The notes: generated by a model from the letters alone, not told the origin. A stretch of DNA of 64,000 nucleotides from Parachryseolinea silvisoli (GCF_021190955.1 NZ_JAIOAO010000005.1:248001-312000), one strand, 5' to 3'. Shown: positions 1 through 8,926, numbered from the stretch's first letter. Numbers and translations are program-made.

Positions 1-409
1 TACCGTCTTCGCTTTCATAACGCACATCGTACTGGTCGAGCCCACCCACAAACACCAGCGCCAGCGTTGTAGTCTTGTGCGCTACCGGCACGATAATATC
101 AAACTCCGTAAACTCACAGTGCTTAAACTCGCGCAGGTGCGTAATGTCCTGAATGGTCTTGAACTCCGGCAGCAGCTTGATCTTGTAGTACGGATGTTTC
201 GTGCCGAAGTGGGCCTTGCACTGCCAGTCTTCGTCGAACACAAACAACGCCAGTTTGGTAATATTGAGATTCGACCGGAGCGTGAAGTTATAGATCTTGT
301 AAAGCGATTCTTCGGGCAGGTTGCTATTGATTGCCTGCGTGATTTCGAGCAGAGCATTCAGCTCCAGCTCCTTGATCTCAAATTGCTTCCGTATCTCGAG
401 TTCCTCCAT
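1..409 (-). CDS. GAF-type regulatory protein, probable N-terminus of a PP2C phosphatase (partial)
   Basis: The reading frame is open from an ATG at 409 to the left window edge, so about 136 N-terminal residues are visible and the rest is outside. The protein starts MEELEIRKQFEIKELELNAL, a coiled lead-in followed by a GAF-like fold with the segment ITQAINSNLPEESLYKIYNF. This opening is typical of Bacteroidota proteins with an N-terminal GAF domain and a C-terminal SpoIIE/RsbU-type serine phosphatase. The phosphatase half is inferred and cannot be seen here. If correct, the protein would dephosphorylate STAS-type anti-sigma antagonists. It is co-directional with the glycosyltransferase at 464-1564, 54 bases downstream of that gene's stop. 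The plus-strand frame over the same bases is a shadow. Confidence 0.75.
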   Translation of the reverse strand, partial: MEELEIRKQFEIKELELNALLEITQAINSNLPEESLYKIYNFTLRSNLNITKLALFVFDEDWQCKAHFGTKHPYYKIKLLPEFKTIQDITHLREFKHCEFTEFDIIVPVAHKTTTLALVFVGGLDQYDVRYESEDG

Positions 410-463
410 AACGTGTTGTACCGGTAAAGGTAAAGAATCCCATCAGCAATGCCCGTAAAAACT

Positions 464-1564
464 TCACATCTTTCTGCCCTTCCAGGTGTTCGGTAGGATG
501 TTCGACAACAAGCCTGTGGCGATCACATACAAAGGGTACAATAGTTGTAATAACAGGAACGCCGGCCAATGCCAACGCACTCCCACGAACCGGGCTACCG
601 GCCAGAGGAACCACGCATCCGCCAGGCACTTGCCCACCAGAAAGATTGCCGCAACACCTTGCAGTGTTCCTCCTGTCAGGACCAACACCAGGCTCGCACA
701 CGTCGTTACCTGAATCGCCCATACATACAACGCCACCAGCACTGTATACGCCGATGGATTATGCCGCCACTTACCCGCCCACCGCAGCCGCTGACGGGCA
801 AAAGCACCCAGCGTCCGCGCCGCACGGGTAGTCACAACTGATTGAGGATGAGTGATAAAATACAGCGACCCGGGATAACGGGCGCCGATCTTGCGCAACA
901 GAAATTCGTCATCGCCCGACGCCACATGAAAGTTGCCCGTATACCCGCCTACTTCCTGAAAAGTCACCTTACGGAAACCCAGGTTCGCGCCGTTGCACAT
1001 GATGGGAAATCCCAACGCCATCGCCGCACCCGCCGAGCCGATCAAACTAAGAAACTCGATGGATTGTAACGTGGCGAAAAAAGTATCGGCCCGAATGGCC
1101 ACCCCACCACACACCAGTTGCGTATGCGAGTCGGCAAACCGCGCCGTCAGCATCTGCAGCCACCCCGGCTGCACCCGGCAGTCCGCATCGGTGGTAACAA
1201 TGATGCTCCCCGTGGCATGAAGGACGCCCGTCGTCAACGCAGACTTCTTCCCTTCTCCCGAGGCCGGAATACACCGGAACCGACTGTCTGCCTGTGCGAT
1301 ACTATCGGCAATGGCCACGGTCGCATCGTCAGAATGGTCGTCAACGACGATCACTTCAAAGTTCGTAGCCGTCTGGCGGGTTAAGTCTTGCAGCAGCATT
1401 TCCAGGCACCCCTGCTCGTTGCGGGCCGCAATCACCACCGACACCCGGTGTATGAGCGGCCGCGCCGGCCCCGGCGGAAGCGAAAACAACCGCCGCCACC
1501 CGAGGCAAAGCCCCAGGATGAAGCTCACATAGCTTCCCGCGAGGAATGCCAAAAGGTAAACCAT
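464..1564 (-). CDS. Membrane-bound family 2 glycosyltransferase
   Basis: 366 residues. An N-terminal membrane segment (about 1-22) precedes a GT-A catalytic domain with the nucleotide-sugar site VVIAARNE (43-50), VVDDHS (73-78) and the metal-binding TTDADC (124-129). SGDDEFLL (217-224) supplies the catalytic acidic motif and QRLRW (258-262) the Q-x-x-R-W signature of processive or lipid-linked family 2 enzymes. Hydrophobic helices follow at about 273-300, 303-325 and 333-355. It probably transfers a sugar to a lipid carrier or growing glycan at the cytoplasmic membrane. The substrate cannot be read from sequence. It is divergent from ruvC, with 44 bases between the starts. Confidence 0.85.
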   Translation of the reverse strand: MVYLLAFLAGSYVSFILGLCLGWRRLFSLPPGPARPLIHRVSVVIAARNEQGCLEMLLQDLTRQTATNFEVIVVDDHSDDATVAIADSIAQADSRFRCIPASGEGKKSALTTGVLHATGSIIVTTDADCRVQPGWLQMLTARFADSHTQLVCGGVAIRADTFFATLQSIEFLSLIGSAGAAMALGFPIMCNGANLGFRKVTFQEVGGYTGNFHVASGDDEFLLRKIGARYPGSLYFITHPQSVVTTRAARTLGAFARQRLRWAGKWRHNPSAYTVLVALYVWAIQVTTCASLVLVLTGGTLQGVAAIFLVGKCLADAWFLWPVARFVGVRWHWPAFLLLQLLYPLYVIATGLLSNILPNTWKGRKM

Positions 1565-1608
1565 GACGCAATTTCAATAATTTCCGGATTGCTGCCTATC
1601 TTGTCCCC

Positions 1609-2217
1609 GTGGGAAATATTATCACGGACAAAGTCATCTTAGGTGTCGATCCCGGCACAACCATCATGGGTTATGGCCTGATCGCCGTGCGTCGCCCCAA
1701 AGTTGAGCTAATTCAATTCGGTGTCATTCACCTGAGCAAATACGGAGACCACGCCCTCAAGCTTCAAAAGATCTTCGAGCGGGTGTCGAGCCTTATCGAC
1801 GAGTACAACCCCGACGAGGTAGCCCTCGAAGCACCCTTCTTTGGCAAAAACGTGCAGTCGATGCTCAAGCTGGGCCGTGCCCAGGGCGTTGCCATGGCTG
1901 CAGCGTTGTCACGCTCCATTCCCATTGCCGAATACGCCCCCCGCAAGATCAAACAATCCGTCACGGGCAACGGTAATGCCTCCAAAGAGCAGGTCGCCAA
2001 AATGCTGATGAGCCTGTTTGCCATCGAGGAAATGCCCAAATTGCTCGACTCAACCGATGCCCTGGCTGTCGCCGTATGCCACCACTTCCAGGCCGGCAAA
2101 ATCGAGCTCACCGCAGGCAGCGCCTCGGCACTACGCCCGCAAACAAAAACGCGCCGCGCCACCAGCTCGTGGGAAGCCTTTCTGAAAGATAATCCCGACC
2201 GCATCAAACCTGCCTAA
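1609..2217 (+). CDS. ruvC: Crossover junction endodeoxyribonuclease RuvC
   Basis: 202 residues with a GTG start. RuvC is the Holliday-junction resolvase that works with RuvAB in recombinational repair. The RNase H-like fold is plain: GVDPGTT (12-18) carries the first catalytic Asp (D14), ALEAPFFGKN (72-81) the catalytic Glu (E74), and LLDSTDALAVA (145-155) the last acidic pair (D147, D150). KLGRAQG (87-93) and KQSVTGNGNASKEQV (115-129) are family motifs. The C-terminal tail of about 35 basic residues is longer than in enterobacterial RuvC, as is usual in Bacteroidota. ruvA and ruvB are not adjacent; the gene sits alone among surface-glycan genes. Confidence 0.97.
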   Translation: MGNIITDKVILGVDPGTTIMGYGLIAVRRPKVELIQFGVIHLSKYGDHALKLQKIFERVSSLIDEYNPDEVALEAPFFGKNVQSMLKLGRAQGVAMAAALSRSIPIAEYAPRKIKQSVTGNGNASKEQVAKMLMSLFAIEEMPKLLDSTDALAVAVCHHFQAGKIELTAGSASALRPQTKTRRATSSWEAFLKDNPDRIKPA

Positions 2218-2231
2218 CGTGTTAGGCCTGC

Positions 2232-3362
2232 CTAAGACGAAATACTGCTATATACCTTCAACAGCGTCTCGTTCTCCTTCTCCCAATTATACTTACTGAA
2301 GATCAGCGCCTGCCCACGTTGCCCCATCGCTTCGGCTTCCGCCGGATGCGTGAATAACCAGACGATAGCATCCGCTACTTCCTGTACATTCAGTGGATCA
2401 ACGAGAATGCCCGCATCCGCCTCTTTGATAAACGCCGCTGACTCGCCTGCCGACGACGCGATCACCGGCAACCCGGCCGCCATAAACTCAAACATCTTGA
2501 CCGGATAGTTTGTCTTGTAGCGTTCAATAGGATTGGGAATAATAATACCGACACGCGAAGCAAACAGCACCTCCACCATCGCGTCAAACGAAAGCCACTC
2601 CAAAAAGCGCACCGTATAGTGTTTCAATACCTCCGCTTGCAACGACTGCGGTGCAAACTTACCGCCCAACACAAACTCGAACGACGCACGTGACGCCGCC
2701 AGCCGCGCACCTTCCAGCATCTCGATCAATCCACGCACCTTGCTCAGCGTGCCCACCGATGTCAGCACCTGTGGCCGCGTGCCATAAGGCACCGGTACAT
2801 GCGTACGAAAGGCATGCGCCAACGGGAAGTTGCGGATCAGGTAAGTCTTGTTTTTGGGAAAATACTGCGCAATGACCGGCTCCGCGACAATGATCGCATC
2901 AAACCAGGCCCCGCAAAGTTTTTCGAGCAGGTAATAAAACGTAGCATACGGTCCCCGCAGCCAGCGCGGCAACCAATGCTGGTAACTGATTTGCAAAGGA
3001 GTGTCTTCGTGCGCATCATACACCACCTTACGGCCAAACAGCTTGAGGATCAATCCCACACCGAGGATGTCCGAGTCATGAATGCAAAACACCGACCGGG
3101 CAGGTTGCTTCAGGGCCTTGCCCAAAATACGCCAGGGACTGACAAAGAGCTTATCGAATCCTCCCCCCAGGGGTTTCACCACATACAGACGCACGCCGTC
3201 CTTTTCCGTGTCCTGCGTATGCGGCAGGATCATCGACACCGTGTAGCCCGCCTGCACCAGCGACCGGGCTTCTTTTATAAAGATGCGGGTATCAAAAGGA
3301 GGATGGCCATTGGCCAGCATCACGATGGGTCTTTTTACCTGTTCAGCCGATCTGTTCTCCAC
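2232..3362 (-). CDS. GT4-type glycosyltransferase
   Basis: 376 residues, apparently from a GTG codon at 3362. The N-terminal GT-B half contains NGHPPFDTRIFIKEARSL, the usual opening of group 1 transferases, and VYDAHED, a acceptor-side motif. The C-terminal half has the donor-binding E-x7-E region MFEFMAAGLPVIASSAGE followed by GILVDP. No membrane segment is evident, so it likely acts at the cytoplasmic face of the membrane on an activated sugar. Sugar and acceptor are unknown. It converges on ruvC (14-base gap) and is divergent from the FkbM methyltransferase; the neighbours suggest exopolysaccharide or O-antigen-like glycan synthesis. Confidence 0.85.
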   Translation of the reverse strand: MENRSAEQVKRPIVMLANGHPPFDTRIFIKEARSLVQAGYTVSMILPHTQDTEKDGVRLYVVKPLGGGFDKLFVSPWRILGKALKQPARSVFCIHDSDILGVGLILKLFGRKVVYDAHEDTPLQISYQHWLPRWLRGPYATFYYLLEKLCGAWFDAIIVAEPVIAQYFPKNKTYLIRNFPLAHAFRTHVPVPYGTRPQVLTSVGTLSKVRGLIEMLEGARLAASRASFEFVLGGKFAPQSLQAEVLKHYTVRFLEWLSFDAMVEVLFASRVGIIIPNPIERYKTNYPVKMFEFMAAGLPVIASSAGESAAFIKEADAGILVDPLNVQEVADAIVWLFTHPAEAEAMGQRGQALIFSKYNWEKENETLLKVYSSISS

Positions 3363-3553
3363 AAAGTTTCGTTTGACCGTATTAGTTTATGATTATGCCG
3401 TATGAGTTTACAATAGGCCACAAAATGCTTTTCTTTGCTCAAACCAAAGAAAGTACGCCTGGAAACCCTACAGCACCGGTTTCCGGCAAAAGTAAAAATA
3501 CGGGTGCAACATTCCGCACGCGTGCTTCTGGGGCCGATAAAAACAACGACGTT

Positions 3554-4339
3554 ATGTTCGGATTACTGATCAACTGCCTCACAGCCTTCGGCTGGCGCGG
3601 CCTTATTATCTATTTCAAGGTCCGGACCCGCATGACCCGCAGCGTCTCATTGCCAGGTATCCGGCACCCCTTCCGCCTGCGGCCGCAGCGGGCCGATGGT
3701 ATCTCCTTTCGCGAAATCTTCCTGCGCCGCCTCTACGACCTGTCACTACCCCAGACCCTACAGCCCAAGGTCATCATCGACGGTGGCGCCAACATCGGCA
3801 TGACCAGCATCTTCTTCGCCAACCGCTACCCGAACGCCCGCATCATCAGCGTGGAGCCCGACGAAAACAACTTTGCCGTCCTGGCCGACAACGTGCGCCC
3901 CTACCCCCAGATCACGCCCGTAAAAAGCGCCATCTGGCACAAAAAAGAACAGATTCACGTAGTGGATAAAGGCTACGGCGACCGTGGCTTCATGATCGAA
4001 AAGAATGCCACCGGCACCGTACTCGAGGCCATGTCTCTCCCCGACCTGTTGCAAACACACGGCATTACCCAAATCGACATCCTCAAACTCGACATCGAAG
4101 GCAGCGAAAAAGAAGTCTTCAGCGAAAACTACGAATCCTGGCTCCCCTACACCCGCTGCCTCATCGTCGAGCTCCACGACCGTATGAAGCACGGCTGCTC
4201 CCAGGCCGTCTTCAAGGCCCTCCTCGCCTACGACTTCTCCCTCTCCATCCAGGGCGACAACCTCCTGTTTATCAACGAGTCCCCAGAAATCGTACCCGTA
4301 CCCACCCCAGCCCATCGCCCATCATTAGCGCAGGCTTAA
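3554..4339 (+). CDS. FkbM-family methyltransferase
   Basis: 261 residues from the ATG at 3554. The frame is open further upstream to 3389, but that extension is low-complexity and lacks family similarity, so the internal start is preferred. Motif I of the SAM-binding fold is IIDGGANIGMTS, followed by ISVEPDENN (motif II) and the FkbM signature ILKLDIEGSEKEVF. These enzymes O-methylate sugars or polyketides. Beside two glycosyltransferases, methylation of a surface glycan is the likely role. It is divergent from the GT4 gene. The last 15 residues are proline-rich. Confidence 0.85.
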   Translation: MFGLLINCLTAFGWRGLIIYFKVRTRMTRSVSLPGIRHPFRLRPQRADGISFREIFLRRLYDLSLPQTLQPKVIIDGGANIGMTSIFFANRYPNARIISVEPDENNFAVLADNVRPYPQITPVKSAIWHKKEQIHVVDKGYGDRGFMIEKNATGTVLEAMSLPDLLQTHGITQIDILKLDIEGSEKEVFSENYESWLPYTRCLIVELHDRMKHGCSQAVFKALLAYDFSLSIQGDNLLFINESPEIVPVPTPAHRPSLAQA

Positions 4340-4350
4340 ACGTGGATCTG

Positions 4351-4415
4351 GTTCAAGTCTTCCGACCGAAGGGAGGGCGACTTGGACCTACCCCAATGCC
4401 AGTCTTCAGACTGGC
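4351..4415. repeat. REP-like double-hairpin element (copy 1)
   Basis: Two adjacent inverted repeats lie just after the FkbM stop. The first has arms GGTTCAAGTC (about 4350-4359) and GACTTGGACC (4379-4388), one mismatch. The second is the perfect hairpin GCCAGTCT-TC-AGACTGGC at 4398-4415. The same architecture occurs at 38495-38563. It resembles REP/BIME elements spread by RAYT transposases, though no such transposase is in the window. Confidence 0.5.
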
Positions 4416-4477
4416 GAGGCAGGGTCATACCCGTCCTACTAAAAGCATACATACTCCCTCCTAACCATATCCCAAAG

Positions 4478-4510
4478 CAAAAAAAAAGAGGGCGCCCACC
4501 GGACACCCTC
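4478..4510 (-). terminator. Rho-independent terminator of the 4534-4974 gene
   Basis: On the minus strand a 10-bp stem, GAGGGTGTCC with GGGCGCCCTC (two G-U pairs), is followed by an uninterrupted T-tract at 4487-4478. It begins 23 bases after the stop codon. Confidence 0.85.
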
Positions 4511-4533
4511 CCCAAGCGCAAAGCGCTATTCCA

Positions 4534-4974
4534 TCACTCCTTTTCATCATTCCCCGCGCCGTCCTTCCCATCCTTTCCCTTCTTCCCATCCTTCCTGGCA
4601 TTCTTGGCATCCTTCTTCTCCTGCTTCAGCGCTTCCCACTTCTTCCACTGCTCAGCCGTCAGGGCCGCTCTTAAACTGGCATCGCGGTTATCGCGCAACG
4701 CCTTCATCTTGGTTTTCTCCTGACCTTTGGTTAATGACGTGTCCCGGCGCACAGTCGCCTGCTCCTGTTCATATGTCTCGTAGACAGCCTTCACCTTAAT
4801 ATACTGCGTATCGTCCAGGGCCACGTCGGCTTTCAGTTTGTCAGCGTGTTTGGCCGCGGCGGCTTTCGGATCGCCCGGGCCTTTGTGTCCTTTATCCTTC
4901 TGGTCACCACCGTGCTGGGCAAATACCAGCGTACAGGCCAGAAGCCATACAAATGTCATTGCATACTTTTTCAT
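4534..4974 (-). CDS. Small exported lysine-rich protein, Spy/LTXXQ-like
   Basis: 146 residues. A signal peptide (about 1-19, ending VFAQ) is followed by a highly charged helical protein. The segment LRAALTAEQWKKWEALKQEK (about 100-119) matches the L-T-x-x-Q-x-x-K-W pattern of small periplasmic helical proteins related to the Spy/CpxP group, which bind unfolded proteins or sense envelope stress. The last 30 residues are a Lys/Asp/Gly-rich tail and probably unstructured. Role inferred from composition only. It has its own terminator and no operon partner. Confidence 0.7.
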   Translation of the reverse strand: MKKYAMTFVWLLACTLVFAQHGGDQKDKGHKGPGDPKAAAAKHADKLKADVALDDTQYIKVKAVYETYEQEQATVRRDTSLTKGQEKTKMKALRDNRDASLRAALTAEQWKKWEALKQEKKDAKNARKDGKKGKDGKDGAGNDEKE

Positions 4975-5154
4975 GATCGTCGTGTTTTTGTTTTCTGCGA
5001 GGAAATAAAGCCAAGTACGGGCCAGAATGTGTACGCCACAAGGAATTTCGACATTTCGGCCAAATTGCTATACTATGCGACACTTCCGACAGACAGAAGG
5101 CACAGTTTTTTACCTATTTTTAGTCCCGGTATCCCATCTAAACCCCTGAACGAT

Positions 5155-5976
5155 ATGCCCTTCGCTGCCAAAGAGACCGAAATCAATGGAAATAAAGTAA
5201 GCTATTTCGACGAAGGGCACGGCGATATTCCCGTGGTGTTCCTGCACGGTTTTCCGTTCAGCAAAAACATGTGGCAGCCCCAGCTCGAAGTCCTCAAAGA
5301 ATCCTACCGCGTTATTGCCTACGACGTGCGCGGCCATGGCAGCTCCGACGCCGGCACCGCTGAATTTACCATCTCCCAGTTCGCCCACGACTTCATACTC
5401 TTCCTCGACGCCCTGCGTATACCCCAGGCCGTGGTGTGTGGATTGTCCATGGGTGGATATATAGCCTTGCACGCCATTGAAAAAGCACCCGAGCGTTTTG
5501 CCGCGCTCGTCCTGGCCGACACCCAATGCTTCGCCGACACCGATGCCGCCCGCGAGAAACGCAAGAAGGCCATCGACTCCATACGCGAGAAAGGCATGAC
5601 CCCCTATGCCGAAGAGTCGGTTAAAAATCTGTTTGCGCCTGCATCATTGATCGACAAACCGGAAGCCGTAAACCGCATCCGGCATACCATTGCCCAGGCG
5701 TCTGACGACAACGTCACCAAAACGCTCATGGCCCTCGCTGCCCGTAAAGACACCTGTAACGTATTGCCGGCCGTTACCTGTCCGGTGTTGATCCTCGTAG
5801 GCTCCGAAGACAAGGTCACGCCGATCGAAGCCGCGCGCAAAATGCACGAGCTCGTGCCGGGCTCACACCTGCAGACCATCGAAGGTGCCGGCCACGTCAG
5901 CAACCTCGAAAACCCGGAAGCCTTTAACACCGCCCTGGAAGCTTTCCTGCATTCACTTTTATACCGGGTAGTGTAA
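5155..5976 (+). CDS. Alpha/beta-fold hydrolase
   Basis: 273 residues from the ATG at 5155. The frame is open back to 4846 but runs antisense into the previous gene, so the shorter form is taken. Motifs include FLHGFPFSKNMW (oxyanion region), YDVRGHGSS, the nucleophile elbow CGLSMGGY, LVGSEDKVTP (acid residue) and GAGHVSNLENPE (catalytic His). The family includes esterases, 3-oxoadipate enol-lactonase-like enzymes and haloperoxidases; the exact substrate cannot be told. No signal peptide, so cytoplasmic. Monocistronic, with a shared terminator downstream. Confidence 0.88.
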   Translation: MPFAAKETEINGNKVSYFDEGHGDIPVVFLHGFPFSKNMWQPQLEVLKESYRVIAYDVRGHGSSDAGTAEFTISQFAHDFILFLDALRIPQAVVCGLSMGGYIALHAIEKAPERFAALVLADTQCFADTDAAREKRKKAIDSIREKGMTPYAEESVKNLFAPASLIDKPEAVNRIRHTIAQASDDNVTKTLMALAARKDTCNVLPAVTCPVLILVGSEDKVTPIEAARKMHELVPGSHLQTIEGAGHVSNLENPEAFNTALEAFLHSLLYRVV

Positions 5977-5995
5977 AACAGAGCGAGTGTGAGAG
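5975..5995 (-). repeat. Dispersed CTCACACTC-type repeat, copy 1
   Basis: The minus strand reads CTCTCACACTCGCTCTGTTT directly after the hydrolase stop. Related copies are at 18521-18550, 28681-28702, 30440-30490 (two) and 39891-39918, with a looser one at 18571-18600. Confidence 0.6.
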
Positions 5996-6002
5996 AAAAA
6001 AA

Positions 6003-6027
6003 GCGCCGGCAGGGTCCCTGCCGGCGC
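6003..6027. terminator. Bidirectional terminator between convergent genes
   Basis: A perfect 12-bp inverted repeat, GCGCCGGCAGGG with CCCTGCCGGCGC. On the minus strand it is followed by a T-rich run, so it serves the GH16 gene best; it may also stop the hydrolase transcript. Confidence 0.8.
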
Positions 6028-6057
6028 GAACTATATAAACAAATCGAGCAGACACTA

Positions 6058-7977
6058 CTACTGCTTGATAAACTTACGGCTTACCGTCTTCTTATTCTTC
6101 GTAACAATCACATTATAAAGTCCCGGACGCAGCGTAGATACATCTAACGCGCCTTCACTGACAACACTTGTCAACACCTTGTTACCCGTCTGATCGGTAA
6201 TCACCACACGACCACCCACAAAGCCGGGCGACAAGCTCAAGCTGCTTTGCACAGGGTTCGGATATACTTCCCAGGAAACAACATCGGCCTCGGCAGCAGT
6301 TGCAACAGTTTGTGCAGCCGCCTGTCGCGTAAGCTTCCACCAGTTGATATTCCAACCACCGGTACCCGCGTACAAGCCAACCGCATATGTCCCCGCCGTG
6401 ATATATACCGTGTGCTGCACCGTCGTCCAGGTGCTCGCGCTGCCCGTCGGCGGCACAGCCACTTCGCCCAGGTAGATCGCACCACCATTCAAGTCCAGGG
6501 CGATCAAACCACCGCTAACACTCGACACGCGGTATTCCGCCGTATAATTGCCGCTCTCCGGAATCGTAATGTTTGCATATGCCAGCCAGTCTTCAGTATC
6601 GATCGCCGTCACATGCTGCGCACCACCTTGCGGGTCCGTTGTCGTCACGATCGACACTGCTGCAGCCGACGTATACGACTCAGCCTGACGCAAGACCGAG
6701 AAAGGTGGCACTGCCACCGGCCCGACCACGACCGAGCTCGCAACATCGTTAAAGCCCTCGTTGTTCAGGCAGTTGTCATCCGCCGTTTTGACCAGCGATG
6801 TACCCGACAGGTTACTATTATCATAAAAAGTGACCTGATAACCCGATTGTACTTTTACCGACGAGATATCGTTATCAACAACACCCAGCGCCTGCAACTG
6901 CGCCAGCGTGTACGAACCCACCTGCAGCCCGACAGCATAGCCACCAAAATCGCAATGCTTATAGACTGTCACCACACCCGTGGGAGGCTGCGGCGTAGAA
7001 ACATACTCCTGTCCCTGACGGTTGCGGCGTTTTACACCGCGACCACGAAACTCATCCACAATGGCCTGCACTTCGGCAGGGCTCTTACTCTGATCCTTCA
7101 CATGCACAAACCAGTCTACCTTCATCGTGCTGCTACGCTGCTGCGTAGAAGGACCAAACGTCGAACCATCAATCGGCGGATACGCCCAGTTGGCAAAACT
7201 CACCAACATGTTGTAATCCGGATATACCGACACGCCATCCGACGTTCGCACCGATACGTTGGCTTTCTTTACGCCGTCGATAAAATACTCCACGTTCACG
7301 TCGTCTACAAACCGGAACACCAGGTCATGCCAACCCGCCAGGTCCTGTTTCAAAATGACGTGGGCGTTATCGAGCCCCTCGCCGCTGGGCAACACGTTAG
7401 ACGACTCATAAGACGACATCCACATGGCGTTGTTATACGTACCACCGTACATACCGCTCCACGCATCCCACGGCAGATACTCGAAGTCCACCTCCGCATA
7501 CGTCGCCGGATTAGCACCACCCGCCGCCGGTGAAATGGCATAAAACGTTTGAATGATCGGATCCTGGTTGTTGCGCGGCGCATTATCAAAATACACGCGC
7601 GCCGCATAAGTACCTTCAAAGTAATTTACATCGGAGCCCGTTTCAATACGGGAGTGTGTGGCACTGGCAGGCGTGCCCGCATTCGAGCAACGCAGCTCCA
7701 TAATACCGTCCGTGGTAAACGTAACATTCGACTTCAGATAATCGGCACCCGACGGCGGCCCACTGTTCAGATCGTTCACAATATGCCACTTGTTAAAGCT
7801 CTCAATCGCCGGATCATCCGCGTTTGTGTAATTGAAGTCGTCAAAAATAACGGTCTGCGCAAAGGCCGGACTGCAGAGCAAAAGGATGATGGCCATAAGC
7901 CCCACCGCCACGCGCCCAAAGCGCAGCACCGTATATCGTGTAAGGGTAGTAGTAATAGTAATGTTTGATTGTTTCAT
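6058..7977 (-). CDS. Secreted GH16 glycanase with beta/gamma-crystallin, CBM6 and T9SS sorting domains
   Basis: 639 residues from the ATG at 7977; a frame extension to 8028 lacks a signal-like start. Signal peptide about 1-40. The GH16 jelly-roll (about 42-300) carries the catalytic E-V-D-F-E (E162, D164, E166), so the enzyme should be active on a beta-1,3/1,4-glucan, agar or carrageenan-type polymer; which one is not visible. A beta/gamma-crystallin-like module follows (VYKHCDFGGYAVGL ... VTFYDNSNLSGTS), then a CBM6-type module (about 435-550, with AGTGGWNINWWKL) and a C-terminal T9SS type A sorting domain beginning WEVYPNPVQSSLSL. The minus-strand leader has TACTTTAA as a plausible -7 element. 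Confidence 0.88.
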   Translation of the reverse strand: MKQSNITITTTLTRYTVLRFGRVAVGLMAIILLLCSPAFAQTVIFDDFNYTNADDPAIESFNKWHIVNDLNSGPPSGADYLKSNVTFTTDGIMELRCSNAGTPASATHSRIETGSDVNYFEGTYAARVYFDNAPRNNQDPIIQTFYAISPAAGGANPATYAEVDFEYLPWDAWSGMYGGTYNNAMWMSSYESSNVLPSGEGLDNAHVILKQDLAGWHDLVFRFVDDVNVEYFIDGVKKANVSVRTSDGVSVYPDYNMLVSFANWAYPPIDGSTFGPSTQQRSSTMKVDWFVHVKDQSKSPAEVQAIVDEFRGRGVKRRNRQGQEYVSTPQPPTGVVTVYKHCDFGGYAVGLQVGSYTLAQLQALGVVDNDISSVKVQSGYQVTFYDNSNLSGTSLVKTADDNCLNNEGFNDVASSVVVGPVAVPPFSVLRQAESYTSAAAVSIVTTTDPQGGAQHVTAIDTEDWLAYANITIPESGNYTAEYRVSSVSGGLIALDLNGGAIYLGEVAVPPTGSASTWTTVQHTVYITAGTYAVGLYAGTGGWNINWWKLTRQAAAQTVATAAEADVVSWEVYPNPVQSSLSLSPGFVGGRVVITDQTGNKVLTSVVSEGALDVSTLRPGLYNVIVTKNKKTVSRKFIKQ

Positions 7978-8344
7978 AACGTTGTGTTTAAAGTAACAGA
8001 ATGCGATAAACCAGCTACGACAGAACAAGTGGATCTCAATATTTTTCTTCTACCTTAGTTTTCAGGGTTTATGTTTCAACGCCCCAGTGTCCCGGAATGC
8101 TGAAGCAAAGATTTACACCAGGACCGACCGCGCGAAATTTCCAAAGGCTACATCAACTCCTACAACCCGTAGATTTTTGGGCTACAGATTTTAGAAAAAA
8201 GGCTTTAGAACACGAGCATTGACTTTTTTTAGGGCTACGCATGCTCCAGTGACTGAACCACCCGGTCTCCTGGCGTGTTAAAATTCTACAACTAATTCCA
8301 GGAATCTTATAACCCCGACCACCTCCGAATCCGCATATTTGTCC
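7978..8344. other. Intergenic region between divergent GH16 and AraC genes
   Basis: 367 bases with no convincing gene. The left part carries the GH16 leader and promoter. The right part, nearer the AraC gene, contains ATTCTACAACTA (8283-8294), a weak relative of the ATTCTGTAAA sequences before copA and the HMA gene. T-rich stretches near 8170-8230 do not form a clear hairpin. Confidence 0.5.
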
Positions 8345-8926
8345 ATGGCAACGACGTTCTTCATAAAAAATATGGTCTGCAACCGGTGCATCACCGCCGT
8401 CACGCAGGTATTCGATCAGGTCGGACTACACCCCGACCACGTAACCCTGGGCGAAGTGACCATCCCGGAAACCGACATTTCCCCGCAAACGATCGAACAC
8501 CTCGACACCAGCCTGGTAGCGTTAGGATTCGAGCGCATCGACGACCGCCGCGCCCGGCTTATTGAAAGCATCAAAAACACCGTCATCCGCATCGTCCACA
8601 ACCCCGACGGCATCGACCGCAAATTCAACTGGTCACACCTCTTGTCCGAAGCATTGCACTACGAATACAACTACCTGAGCAACCTCTTTTCCTCCGTGGA
8701 AGGCATCACCCTCGAGCACTACATCATCCGCCAAAAGATCGAGCGCGTCAAAGAGCTGCTCTTCTACGACGAGCTCAGCCTGAGCGAAATCGCTCACACC
8801 CTGGGCTACAGCAGCGTTGCACACCTCTCGGGGCAATTCAAAAAGGTAACGGGCCTGACACCCTCCGAGCTCAAAAAGAGCCGCGAGTCCGAAGCGCACC
8901 GCAAGCCCCTGGACAAGATCGCCTGA
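8345..8926 (+). CDS. AraC-family regulator with N-terminal HMA-like metal-binding region
   Basis: 193 residues; the ATG at 8345 is preferred to a TTG two codons upstream. The first 70 residues look like a heavy-metal-associated (ferredoxin-like) domain with KNMVCNRCI, placing Cys at 12 and 15 where HMA domains bind Cu(I). The C-terminal half is a double helix-turn-helix of the AraC type: LSLSEIAHTLGYSSVAHLSG then FKKVTGLTPSELKKSR. It precedes copA on the same strand by 88 bases, so copper- or silver-responsive control of the export genes is the natural inference. The family occurs beside HMA genes in other Bacteroidota; direct metal sensing is not shown by sequence alone. Confidence 0.85.
   Translation: MATTFFIKNMVCNRCITAVTQVFDQVGLHPDHVTLGEVTIPETDISPQTIEHLDTSLVALGFERIDDRRARLIESIKNTVIRIVHNPDGIDRKFNWSHLLSEALHYEYNYLSNLFSSVEGITLEHYIIRQKIERVKELLFYDELSLSEIAHTLGYSSVAHLSGQFKKVTGLTPSELKKSRESEAHRKPLDKIA

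Noticed and set aside
77..427. 116-residue plus-strand frame at the left edge
   Set aside because: It is antisense to the GAF-type protein, whose minus-strand frame is open to the edge and shows family features.
6247..7533. 428-residue Arg/His-rich plus-strand frame
   Set aside because: Antisense shadow of the GH16 gene; composition is typical of a complement frame in GC-rich DNA.
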